Below are positions 14,815 to 22,781 of a stretch of DNA of 25,514 nt, piece after piece (position 1 is the stretch's first letter; every line of letters begins with the position of its first letter). The notes under the pieces were generated by a model. That model had not been told where the DNA came from, did not search any database, and saw only the letters and a list, made by a program, of their open reading frames with translations. Source of the stretch: Bacilli bacterium (GTDB lineage: Bacteria > Bacillota_I > Bacilli_A > RFN20 > CAG-826); assembly GCA_024413875.1 (NCBI GenBank), contig JAKSVY010000023.1, positions 1-25,514 on the forward strand, written 5' to 3'. The position numbers and the translations under genes were made by a program.

Positions 14815-16725
14815 ATGAAAAGAAGTAAAATGACTTTAGGTCTTATTGCTGGTTTACTTAGCGTCAGTGGTCTTGCCGCTTGTAATGGCCCTCAATATTC
14901 ACCTGAAGGTTATATCTTAACTTACACAAATGCATCTGGTGAAACTCTCCACTATTCTGCTGAAGATCTCTTTGGCTCATATGGAAATGATGCATCTTCT
15001 AATTCAACAATTTTCAATGAAGTGTACAAGCTAATTGTCCGTAACTATTTCTTAACAGAATCAGGACAAGAATCAATTTATGCAAAAATCTTAAAAGAAG
15101 CAGAAAACGACGTCGACTCAGTCAAAGCAAAGGCTAAAGACAATGCTAATGACAACAAGACAAATTACGACGATGAATTTGACACATTAATCAAATCATA
15201 CAGTTGTAAGGACGAAGAAGACTTACGTCAAAAATTCATCTACGACAGAGAATTAACTGAATTCGAAGACCAATTCTACAAAGGTAACGTTAATCACTTA
15301 CGTGACTCAAGAACTGATGATGCAGAAGGAGACAAGTATGAAGGTTATCTTCAATCTCAAGTTCCTTACCACATCTCACATATCTTAGTTAAAGTCACAG
15401 ATACAAGTGGTACAAACTACAATGACGGTTCAATCTCTGAACAAAACGCAATTAACCTCTACTCTGTTGCTTCAGCATTAGCACAAGGCGACAAGTCATT
15501 CGGTTATATTGCAGGCCGTGACCTTAACGAAGACGATACAGCAAGAGCTGCATTCGGTGACTTAGGTATCATGGATAAGAGCACAGGATTCATTAACGAA
15601 TTCAAACTCGGTATCTACGCTTACGAAAACTTACTCGCTGGCGATGCAAAGAAGACTGCTGCTGAAAGCTCAAAGATTGCAATCAATGATGAAATCTCTG
15701 AAAACTTAAAGAACGCTGTTGTTGTACGTTCAAGCGATGCTGCTGGTGAAGTTACAGCAACTGCTGCTGGTGACAAGATTGGTGAAATCCCATACGGTGT
15801 CTTCGAAAAATTAAATGAAGTCGCTGATGTCACAAGAGGACATGATGATTCTACAGTTAACGGTGGTGACGCATTCTACTACCCAAGAAATATCTATTTC
15901 AACAAATACTTAAATAGACACAACATTTCAGTTATCACAGCTGCTGACGTTTCAGGCGCAAGCAACGTTGGTGATGTTGCAGTTAACGAAAATGAATGGG
16001 GTAACGGAACAGATGATTTCGCTACAACAGATAACAAAGGTTTCGTATTAGCAAGCGATTTAGGTATCACATTAAATCACGGATCTACAAAGATCTTAGC
16101 TACAGACATTGTTAGAGATGAATCTGGTAACGTATTATCAGCATCTCCAGTATTAGTTGTCCGTGGTGGTACAGGTTCTGGCGATAGCGGTTACCAAGGT
16201 ATCCACTTCATCGTCATTAAGAAGTCAGGTCTTGAAGACAAGGCTAAATTAAGCGAATACTACACAACAAAATATCCAGGACAAAACGGATATCCAACAA
16301 ACGAAGACGGAACATATAAGACCACATATGTTAACAACGTCGACCAAGGTATTAAGGACTATAAGACACGTGCTGAATCAGTCGAATCAAAGATTCGTAA
16401 CTTCGATTCAAATCTCAATAAGTATATCTTCCAAAAATACTATGAATCACAAAAGATTCAATTTGCTGATGAAGCAATTGGCAAATCACTCAACAAGTGG
16501 ATTGAATCATCAAAGATTAAATCTGAATTCGATGATGTAAACTCTTGGGAAGAAACTTGGAGAACATACACAGAAATGTTAGCTTCACAATCTAACGAAC
16601 GTGATGGTAACTTATTACTCTCTGAAGTATGTGCTATCGGTTATCAATCAGATGACCACTACGATGCTTACGGTAACTTAACAGGCATTTGGGCTAAAGG
16701 AGGACTTTGCGGTGAAAAGAAGTAG
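14815..16725 (+). CDS. PrsA-like parvulin foldase lipoprotein
   Basis: This is a 636-residue exported lipoprotein. The signal peptide has MKRSK, a hydrophobic stretch (7-20) and lipobox LAAC with lipidated C23. An N-terminal chaperone-like helical part follows. A parvulin-type proline isomerase domain then begins at YHISHILVKV (about 184-193) and continues with AFGDLGIMDKSTGFINEFKLGIY. The last strand GIHFIVIKKS appears only at about 462, so roughly 150 extra residues are inserted. PrsA proteins are normally near 290 residues. The hit-yhaM neighbourhood is also found around prsA in Bacillus, which supports the call. Many C-ending codons suggest high expression. The open frame upstream to 14482 is not coding. 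Catalytic competence of the split domain is uncertain. Confidence 0.7.
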   Translation: MKRSKMTLGLIAGLLSVSGLAACNGPQYSPEGYILTYTNASGETLHYSAEDLFGSYGNDASSNSTIFNEVYKLIVRNYFLTESGQESIYAKILKEAENDVDSVKAKAKDNANDNKTNYDDEFDTLIKSYSCKDEEDLRQKFIYDRELTEFEDQFYKGNVNHLRDSRTDDAEGDKYEGYLQSQVPYHISHILVKVTDTSGTNYNDGSISEQNAINLYSVASALAQGDKSFGYIAGRDLNEDDTARAAFGDLGIMDKSTGFINEFKLGIYAYENLLAGDAKKTAAESSKIAINDEISENLKNAVVVRSSDAAGEVTATAAGDKIGEIPYGVFEKLNEVADVTRGHDDSTVNGGDAFYYPRNIYFNKYLNRHNISVITAADVSGASNVGDVAVNENEWGNGTDDFATTDNKGFVLASDLGITLNHGSTKILATDIVRDESGNVLSASPVLVVRGGTGSGDSGYQGIHFIVIKKSGLEDKAKLSEYYTTKYPGQNGYPTNEDGTYKTTYVNNVDQGIKDYKTRAESVESKIRNFDSNLNKYIFQKYYESQKIQFADEAIGKSLNKWIESSKIKSEFDDVNSWEETWRTYTEMLASQSNERDGNLLLSEVCAIGYQSDDHYDAYGNLTGIWAKGGLCGEKK

Positions 16726-18523
16726 AATCTTATTAGGACTCGCTACACTTACATGTGCTATTGCTGTTTCAGGCTGTAACACAATTCGTGTCCTTCCAAC
16801 AAACTATAAGAACCCTATCATCTTAAATAATGATGGTTCAAAGACAGATGTCTATGACAACCTTATGTCAGAAATCTATGACCAAATCGGCGAAGGTAAG
16901 AATGATAGAATCCACGAAGAAATTATCAACATTATCGCTAACGACCAATTCGGTTCATATGATGAACTCAAGGAACTCGTAGAATCAAACGGTGACTTCG
17001 CAGCATTTGCAGAAGCTCACAAAGATGTTTATAAGCACGATGATGATGAATCAGTTTCACAAGCTACAGGTAAATCTGTTGCCGAAATTCAAACTCAACG
17101 TATTAAAAACACATACAACAGAATTAAAGACCGTGTTAACAAAGTCTTCTATGATGAAATTAAGTCAGGAAGCTATACTGATCGTTCAAAATTCTATGAA
17201 CAAAGATTAGCAATGGCACACTTCGCTGACCTCTACGACATCGAAGGACTTATTGATGAAAATGGTAAAGTTAATACAGCAACTGAATGGTATGAAAAAT
17301 ACATCGATAACAAAGTATTAACAGAAGAAGACGTATCTGCATACATCCACTTAGATAGATATACAGATTACATCAACAGAAAGATCATCCCTGGAATCAT
17401 GAGAGATGTTCTTGTTGAACAATACTTATTCGACTATGACCAAGACACAACTCACATCTTGGGTCGTGCTTATGGTCGTAAGGTTAATATCGTTAAGATT
17501 GCTGACGAATCAAAATACCCTAACGCTGCTACAAACTTAGTTGACTCATTCGCTAAGACATACGTCACAGAACAAACTAATGCTACTGCAGATGTTGACT
17601 TCGAAATGATGGCAGACGTTTGGAGAGGTTTTGAAAAAGTTAACGATGATGGAAAGATCACTCCATTAGGAACTGATGCATTAGCACTCGCAGCAGCTGC
17701 TAAGTTAACAACAGTTACTGAAGCTGAATTACAAACAAAGTATCCTCATACAGCTGAACCAGATTTCTATACAAATATGGAAGCTATCTTAGGAGCAAAC
17801 TTCTCTTACATCAAAGAATCTAAGCTTGGTATCCTCCTCGATAAATATGTTCTTATTGATGAAAACAACAGATTTGCTGCTGATGACGCAAAGACAGCTC
17901 TTACAGAATTCACAAGTTCATTAACTTATTCTAAAGAAGTTGGCTTCGCTATGAAGATTGCTGAACTCGGTAACGATGACTACACAACCGATGGTTGGTA
18001 CGTTAAGAACGGTGGTTTAACAGAATTACCTGATGCTATCCGTAACCGTTTATTCAACATTAACGTTGCTACTGAAGTAGATAACTTCAAAGCAGAAGAA
18101 ATGGAAACAACTGCTAACATGGGTAGTTACAAGTCAACTAACTATGTTCGTTACATCAACAACCACTACTACTTAACACCTGAAACTTCACAAAAGTATG
18201 AAGAAAACCCACACAACTTCGTTATTTACGAAGGCGGTGCTTCTTACATTGTTGAAGTTGAAGAAGCTGTTACAACTTCTAAGTTAGATACAAAGAATGC
18301 TTCATCTTCTTACAGCACAATTCGTAAAGATGATGTCGCAGCTAACCCATTATTCGCTGAAGAAATCGCAATGGAAATTGCTCACGTTCTTGGTTCTAAG
18401 GATACATATGTAAAAGATGCATACCAACACTATGTAGAAAAATACAATATCCAATACCACTCAACAGCAATCTACGATTACTTCAAGGAAAAATATCCTG
18501 ACTTATTCGAAGACAAAAAGTAA
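16712..18523 (+). CDS. Second large lipoprotein, unknown function
   Basis: This 603-residue protein has a signal peptide starting MKRSRILLGL and lipobox VSGC with C22, closely resembling the leader of the preceding gene (MKRSKMTLGL). The mature part is hydrophilic, mostly helical in appearance and rich in Asp, Glu, Lys and Tyr. I see no parvulin strand pattern or enzyme motif. A short N-terminal stretch (VYDNLMSEIYDQ) recalls the first lipoprotein (IFNEVYKLIVRN), so distant paralogy is possible. It starts at GTG 16712 with AAAGGAGGA 7 nt upstream, inside the end of the previous gene (14-nt overlap). The two are therefore co-translated. A joint role in folding or surface structure is inference. 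Confidence 0.8.
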   Translation: MKRSRILLGLATLTCAIAVSGCNTIRVLPTNYKNPIILNNDGSKTDVYDNLMSEIYDQIGEGKNDRIHEEIINIIANDQFGSYDELKELVESNGDFAAFAEAHKDVYKHDDDESVSQATGKSVAEIQTQRIKNTYNRIKDRVNKVFYDEIKSGSYTDRSKFYEQRLAMAHFADLYDIEGLIDENGKVNTATEWYEKYIDNKVLTEEDVSAYIHLDRYTDYINRKIIPGIMRDVLVEQYLFDYDQDTTHILGRAYGRKVNIVKIADESKYPNAATNLVDSFAKTYVTEQTNATADVDFEMMADVWRGFEKVNDDGKITPLGTDALALAAAAKLTTVTEAELQTKYPHTAEPDFYTNMEAILGANFSYIKESKLGILLDKYVLIDENNRFAADDAKTALTEFTSSLTYSKEVGFAMKIAELGNDDYTTDGWYVKNGGLTELPDAIRNRLFNINVATEVDNFKAEEMETTANMGSYKSTNYVRYINNHYYLTPETSQKYEENPHNFVIYEGGASYIVEVEEAVTTSKLDTKNASSSYSTIRKDDVAANPLFAEEIAMEIAHVLGSKDTYVKDAYQHYVEKYNIQYHSTAIYDYFKEKYPDLFEDKK

Positions 18524-18530
18524 TTTTACT

Positions 18531-18550
18531 GGAGGACAGCAATGTCCTCC
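18531..18550 (+). promoter_or_regulatory. Hairpin pairing an SD with an anti-SD-like sequence
   Basis: GGAGGAC-AGCAAT-GTCCTCC is a perfect 7-bp stem with an ATG (18542) beginning in the loop, followed by TTTAAAAT. It lies 7 nt after the second lipoprotein's stop and 33 nt before the preferred HIT start. It may act as a weak terminator, an mRNA 3'-end stabiliser, or a translational switch. Confidence 0.6.
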
Positions 18551-18583
18551 TTTAAAATAAAAGAAAAAGGAGATCAAACTAGT

Positions 18584-19009
18584 ATGATTAAAAAAGACTG
18601 TTTATTCTGCAAGATTGGTCAAGGAGATATCCCATCAAGCAAGATTTATGAAGATGATGATGTCTTAGCCTTCCTTGATATCTCACAAACCACTGTCGGA
18701 CACGCTCTTGTAATTCCAAAACAACACTACGATAACTTCTTATGTATTGATCATGAAACAATGCACAAGGTTATGGATGTTGCGCAAAGAATTGGCCAAG
18801 CTGAAATGGAAATGCTTGGAGCGAAAGGCGTTAATATCTTAACTAACGTTAAAGAAGCAGCTGGACAATCAGTTATGCACTTCCATGTTCACGTTATCCC
18901 AAGATATGTCTCAAGCGATGGTTTCCAAATCTCTATGAAGGAAAATGAGAATCTTAAGGACCTTAACCTTCCTACAATCGCTGAAAATATCTCAAAAAGC
19001 CTTAAATAA
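18584..19009 (+). CDS. hit: HIT family nucleotide-binding hydrolase
   Basis: HIT proteins cleave adenosine nucleotide derivatives such as AMP-lysine or AMP-NH2. From ATG 18584 the protein has 141 residues: CLFCK (6-10) as the zinc-binding N-terminus, IPSSKIYEDDDVLAFLDI, the TVGHALVIPKQH strand, NVKEAAGQSVMHFHVHVIPR with the histidine triad H99, H101 and H103. AAAGGAG is 11 nt upstream. An in-frame ATG at 18542 with its own GGAGGA would add 14 atypical residues, but that SD is locked in a hairpin. Position next to the PrsA-like gene and yhaM matches Bacillus order. Confidence 0.93.
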   Translation: MIKKDCLFCKIGQGDIPSSKIYEDDDVLAFLDISQTTVGHALVIPKQHYDNFLCIDHETMHKVMDVAQRIGQAEMEMLGAKGVNILTNVKEAAGQSVMHFHVHVIPRYVSSDGFQISMKENENLKDLNLPTIAENISKSLK

Positions 19010-19016
19010 GCAATTT

Positions 19017-19056
19017 AAAACCCTTAGCAATAAAATTGTTCGCTAAGGGTTTTTGT
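19017..19056. terminator. Bidirectional terminator between hit and yhaM
   Basis: AAAACCCTTAGC (19017-19028) pairs with GCTAAGGGTTTT (19042-19053), followed by TTGTTT. On the opposite strand the stem ends in TTTT then AAATTG. It serves the two convergent transcripts. Confidence 0.85.
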
Positions 19057-19065
19057 TTGGCTCAA

Positions 19066-20004
19066 TTATCTCTTTTTAGCTTTATAGAATGAAACATCAT
19101 CAAGAGCCCATACTCTTTGAGTAAAGCTTCCTGGTTCAACTCCATCGTAAGCCTTATCAAGAATCATCATTCTTGAATCGAGCATATCGATTTCTGAAAG
19201 AAGTAATGCTTCTCTTGTGCTTGGAAGAACTGGTGAACCAAATTCAAGTGTTCCATGGTGAGATAAGATCATGTGTTCAAGAAGTAATGGAACTTCACTT
19301 TCAATATGAAGGTCATCAACAATCTTTTTAAATTCTGCATACATAATTGAAATGTGTCCACATAACTTACCTTCAACTGTTACTGATGGTGTTAATGGTT
19401 TTTCATATTCAATTGTTTTACCAACATCGTGGAGGAGCGCACCTGCGACAAGGATATCTCTATCAACTTGTGGATAGATTTTCGCTACTTGGTCAGCAAG
19501 TTCCGCCATAGTGACACTGTGATGAAGGATACCATGAGCGAATTCGTGGTGAATTCTTACAGCAGCTGGATAGCTAATATATTTGTTATAGAAATGTTCA
19601 AGAACAGTCTTTGTAACAAGTTCAACATCCTTATCGGTAAATGAATCAAGGAAAGCATCTAATTTAGCCTTAAGTGTTTCAAATGGAATTGGAGAAACCT
19701 TTTGGAATCTATTTAAATCTAATGTTGAGATATCATTGATAACTTCAATGTTATTAATCTTTAATTGGTTGTTACCCTTATAGACATTTACATTACCTTC
19801 TACATAAACAACTGATCCAACAGTAATTGTTTTAATATCAGTTTCAGAAGCATCCCACTTTTTACCTTCAATATTTCCTGATTTATCTTGAAGAGTGATA
19901 TTAAGGTAAACAAGTCCTTTATCTGTAACACCTTTAGTGACACCTGACACTAATAATTCAGTTGCAACTTTATCGCCATCTTTTAATTCTTTAATCCATG
20001 TCAT
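19066..20004 (-). CDS. yhaM: 3'-5' exoribonuclease YhaM
   Basis: YhaM trims RNA from the 3' end and affects mRNA turnover in Bacillota. The 312-residue protein has an N-terminal OB-fold (about 11-90, with ITLQDKSGNIEGKKWDA and YVEGNVNVYKG). An HD phosphohydrolase domain follows: HHEFAHGILHHSV (152-164), LLHDVGK with H192-D193, and HMILSHHGTLEFGSP. Length and order are typical. It is coupled to recX by a 4-nt ATGA overlap, with AGGAG 11 nt upstream. The frame ends ten bases from the bidirectional terminator. Confidence 0.96.
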   Translation of the reverse strand: MTWIKELKDGDKVATELLVSGVTKGVTDKGLVYLNITLQDKSGNIEGKKWDASETDIKTITVGSVVYVEGNVNVYKGNNQLKINNIEVINDISTLDLNRFQKVSPIPFETLKAKLDAFLDSFTDKDVELVTKTVLEHFYNKYISYPAAVRIHHEFAHGILHHSVTMAELADQVAKIYPQVDRDILVAGALLHDVGKTIEYEKPLTPSVTVEGKLCGHISIMYAEFKKIVDDLHIESEVPLLLEHMILSHHGTLEFGSPVLPSTREALLLSEIDMLDSRMMILDKAYDGVEPGSFTQRVWALDDVSFYKAKKR

Positions 20005-20777
20005 AATTTCTCTATCTCCTTATTATTAATAATATCGTTATATCTATAGCCTTTGCCCATTAAATAGTTTATTACTTTTTCACGTAACTCTCTACCTTTA
20101 AACTTGGTTTTATATTTGCTTATTGCTTTAGTAGCGTCCATCTTAAGTGCATTATTCTCTACGCGCGCGTCTTTATCTTTAATCTTTAATAATGCTTGCG
20201 ATGCAACTTCGTAAGAGAATCCTAATCTAATTAAATTATCGTAAATATGTTTCTTTCTAGACTCATAATTTAAAGAAGCGTATTTTCTTTCAAGGTTAGG
20301 AAGATTTGCAACAGCGTCCTCTATTTGATTATCAAATCGAAGTGATTCTATCTTTTCTCTTGCGATACCTTTCTTATATAAGTCTTCTTTAATTTTATTT
20401 TCTCCAAGATGCTTATATTTCGCTATCTCAAGATAATCTTCAAGAAGTTCATCATCATCAAGAAGAGATAATCTTTTCATCTCTTTTACAATGAAGTTAA
20501 TTTGCTTTTGATTCGCTCCTTTTTTATTAAGCTTTTCAATAAGTGTTTTCTCTGATATATGAGACATGCTTAATGATTTTAAAGCATAGTCCATATACGA
20601 ATCTAAAGCATCTCTATTTTGAATTTCTTTAAACTCTTTTTCAGTTAATACTTTTCCTTGGAATAAATGGAAATCCGTATAAGTATTTAAAGTAATATCT
20701 AACTTTTCATCATGAAAGAAGATTGTTACTTTCTTTTTGCCAATCTTAATACGAGTAATTGTTAAGTCTTTCATCAT
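20001..20777 (-). CDS. recX: RecX-type RecA regulator
   Basis: RecX modulates RecA filaments. From ATG 20777 the protein has 258 residues with the tandem three-helix repeats of the family. They are best seen in YALKSLSMSHISEKTLIEKLNKKG, FIVKEMKRLSLLDDDELLEDYLEIAK and KHLGENKIKEDLYKKGIAREKI. A basic C-terminal repeat ends in VINYLMGKGYRYNDI. An N-terminal segment of about 60 residues (TRIKIGKKKVTIFF) resembles that of Bacillus RecX. GGAGG is 10 nt upstream of the chosen ATG, which overlaps the upstream stop as ATGA; the frame to 20795 is not needed. recA is not in the window. Confidence 0.9.
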   Translation of the reverse strand: MMKDLTITRIKIGKKKVTIFFHDEKLDITLNTYTDFHLFQGKVLTEKEFKEIQNRDALDSYMDYALKSLSMSHISEKTLIEKLNKKGANQKQINFIVKEMKRLSLLDDDELLEDYLEIAKYKHLGENKIKEDLYKKGIAREKIESLRFDNQIEDAVANLPNLERKYASLNYESRKKHIYDNLIRLGFSYEVASQALLKIKDKDARVENNALKMDATKAISKYKTKFKGRELREKVINYLMGKGYRYNDIINNKEIEKL

Positions 20778-22210
20778 ATAACAATATCCTCCCAATCTTC
20801 CTCTTCAACTTTAACCTCTTGTTTAGGTTTAATCTTTTTAGCTTTCTTAACCTTTTCTTTCTTTGGTTTTTCTCTTAATTCTCTTCTTTTATGAATCTCT
20901 TCATCGAAGTCACTTAAGTCGTAGGCTGAACCTTCTTTAATGAACACTCCATTACGACGATCTAACAGCGTATCGTATTGGAGGGTTAACATAGTGTTCC
21001 TTGAAATATTGATGACTTCTTCTTTCTTTGGAGATGATGAATATGACGCTGAGAAAATACCTGTCGCTACTAAAACAAGATAATATGTCGCACTTCTCCA
21101 AATAATTTGTGCAGCAGTTGTTACAGATGGATTAATGAAATAGTTTTCAAAAATAATGTTAAAGAAGATTTCTGAAATACCTGCTGAACCAGGTAATGGA
21201 ATTAAACAAGAAGTCATTTGGTGATAAGCGCTTAAGAAAACTGATCCCCAGAATGAAGCGTGGTCAGGTTGACCAGTTGTAGGTAATCCAGTAATCTCAG
21301 AAATACCAAATCCATTCAAAGCAAGTCCTGCAAAGAATGGTAATGAATACTTCAAAACAATAATCACACAGCAAACTAAGAAAGTGAAAATAAAGACTGG
21401 AACATTAGTGAACAAACGTCTTAATTCAATTCTAAAGTTTTCAACTGATGTCGAAACATTTTCACGAAGTTCTTTTGGTTTTTTAACAATCTTAATCTTT
21501 GCTAAGAAGTCGATAACAACATTACAAACAAAATGATGGAATCCTTTCCAGTAGCTTAAAAGAATTAAACCAAATGTAAATACAACATTATAAGCAAAGC
21601 CAATAAGAGTTAATGGCAATGCTGGAATATCAAAAGCTTTTCCAAATGCTGAGATATGGAAATAACCAATTGAAATTAGAAGTGGGTATTTAAAGATAAC
21701 ACCAAGCAAATCAATAAGCACCATCGCGAATTGTTTGATGATGACATACATAACAACGATTGATGTCGCGTTACTAACATTAAGCCCTTGTTTCTTAATG
21801 GTCATAATTTGCATTAGTTGTCCGCCTGTTGCACCTGGAGTAACAGAATCATAGAAAGAACCAACAAGCGACGCAGCAAGACCATGCTTATAGTGATATT
21901 TTCTCGTATATAAACGAACGAATAATAAAATTATTATTCCTTCAAGGAAATAACAAATTACAACGAGTCCAATGATTAATGCAAGATAACCAATATTCGC
22001 GCCTTTAATAGAATTAATAACTTCATGGAAATTATCTTTAAGGGATAAAAATAACGCTAAGCCGGTAAAGACAATGACAAGAGTGAAATAAAGGATAAAC
22101 TTTAAATATGGATTCTTTTTCTTTTGAACTACTTTTTCCTCACGAAAACCTTCGATAGGTTCGATATCTTCAATAATAAATTCAGTTCTTGGTTTTTCGT
22201 GGTTTTCCAT
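20774..22210 (-). CDS. Flippase-like / lysylphosphatidylglycerol synthase TM-domain protein
   Basis: This is a 478-residue polytopic membrane protein of the YbhN/MprF-N superfamily. About eight hydrophobic segments run from residue 37 to about 395. The family signatures TPGATGGQLMQ (near 124-134) and IPLPGSAGISE (near 337-347) are both present. There is no C-terminal aminoacyl-transferase (DUF2156) domain, so it does not make lysyl-PG itself; lipid flipping is the family hypothesis. The hydrophilic C-terminal tail is about 75 residues. It is Lys-rich (KPKKEKVKKAKKIKPK) and then acidic (VEEEDWEDIVI). The gene lacks an SD and has a -10 box 9 nt before ATG. It heads the unit with recX and yhaM. 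Confidence 0.85.
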   Translation of the reverse strand: MENHEKPRTEFIIEDIEPIEGFREEKVVQKKKNPYLKFILYFTLVIVFTGLALFLSLKDNFHEVINSIKGANIGYLALIIGLVVICYFLEGIIILLFVRLYTRKYHYKHGLAASLVGSFYDSVTPGATGGQLMQIMTIKKQGLNVSNATSIVVMYVIIKQFAMVLIDLLGVIFKYPLLISIGYFHISAFGKAFDIPALPLTLIGFAYNVVFTFGLILLSYWKGFHHFVCNVVIDFLAKIKIVKKPKELRENVSTSVENFRIELRRLFTNVPVFIFTFLVCCVIIVLKYSLPFFAGLALNGFGISEITGLPTTGQPDHASFWGSVFLSAYHQMTSCLIPLPGSAGISEIFFNIIFENYFINPSVTTAAQIIWRSATYYLVLVATGIFSASYSSSPKKEEVINISRNTMLTLQYDTLLDRRNGVFIKEGSAYDLSDFDEEIHKRRELREKPKKEKVKKAKKIKPKQEVKVEEEDWEDIVI

Positions 22211-22219
22211 ACGTAAAAT

Positions 22220-22228
22220 ATGATATCA
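22220..22228 (-). promoter_or_regulatory. Extended -10 promoter of the flippase-like gene
   Basis: TG-A-TATCAT on the minus strand lies 9 nt before the ATG at 22210, leaving a leader of at most 2-3 nt. No SD is present. The -35 region (TTTTAT) is poor and lies within an inverted repeat. Confidence 0.45.
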
Positions 22229-22229
22229 C

Positions 22230-22263
22230 AAAACACTCGCGTATAAAATGCGGGAAGTGTTTT
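22230..22263. repeat. Inverted repeat over the flippase-gene promoter
   Basis: AAAACACT (22230-22237) pairs with AGTGTTTT (22256-22263); an inner CGC/GCG pair adds to the stem. It covers the expected -35 region of the minus-strand promoter. It could be an operator or a leftover terminator. Confidence 0.5.
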
Positions 22264-22291
22264 ATATGCGTACTTGAGAGTCTATTCTTAT

Positions 22292-22329
22292 GCGAAAAGA
22301 AAAAATCTCCCCTTTAAAGAAGAGATTTT
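22292..22329 (-). terminator. Terminator after the thioesterase-associated gene
   Basis: On the minus strand AAAATCTC (22329-22322) and GAGATTTT (22309-22302) form an 8-bp stem, with an inner CTTTAAAG, followed by TTTCTTTTCG. It ends the transcript running from 23492. Confidence 0.75.
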
Positions 22330-22345
22330 CTTTGTTTTCAATTAA

Positions 22346-22771
22346 TTAGCGAGCTAATTTATCTTCGCATCTCTTAATTGCTTTGTTCATTTCGAAAACA
22401 AGATTTAACTTGTTATCGTTAGCAACTTTTTCGAGTGCTTTAGCATTCTTATCGAAGAACTTATCGTTTGAGATGTGGTTTGCTGTAAATGATTCTGGAG
22501 TTTCGCTTGCGTTTAATTCAATAACTTTTTCAGAAACAAAAACAAAATCAAACTTATCAAAAATGTTACGTGTGTTGTCGATTGCGCCTGCTAACATGTA
22601 GTCAACTGCAACTGCCTTTGGGTTGTTTGGAATTTTTGAGAAAACAACGTGAACCATTGTTTCCCAGTTTGACTTATCAAGATCTTCTGTAAGATCTAAC
22701 TTAACAGACCAGAAGTTTTCACTGATAATGTTTTCTTTTTTGAATGTAATTCTTTGTAATCTAGAGGCCAT
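22346..22771 (-). CDS. Unrecognised protein paired with a thioesterase-like gene
   Basis: I do not recognise this 141-residue protein. It is soluble and has no signal peptide or membrane segment. The N-terminus MASRLQRITFKKENII is basic. The middle contains alternating beta-like stretches (ETMVHVVFSKI, AVAVDYMLAGAID, FDFVFVSEKVIEL), and the C-terminal third is helical and charged, ending KRCEDKLAR. The only cysteine is near the C-terminus. AGGAG is 7 nt before the ATG, and the upstream gene's stop overlaps this SD region (10-nt gap), so the two form an operon. A link to acyl-chain metabolism is inferred only from context. Confidence 0.75.
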   Translation of the reverse strand: MASRLQRITFKKENIISENFWSVKLDLTEDLDKSNWETMVHVVFSKIPNNPKAVAVDYMLAGAIDNTRNIFDKFDFVFVSEKVIELNASETPESFTANHISNDKFFDKNAKALEKVANDNKLNLVFEMNKAIKRCEDKLAR

Positions 22772-22781
22772 AATTTTTCTC

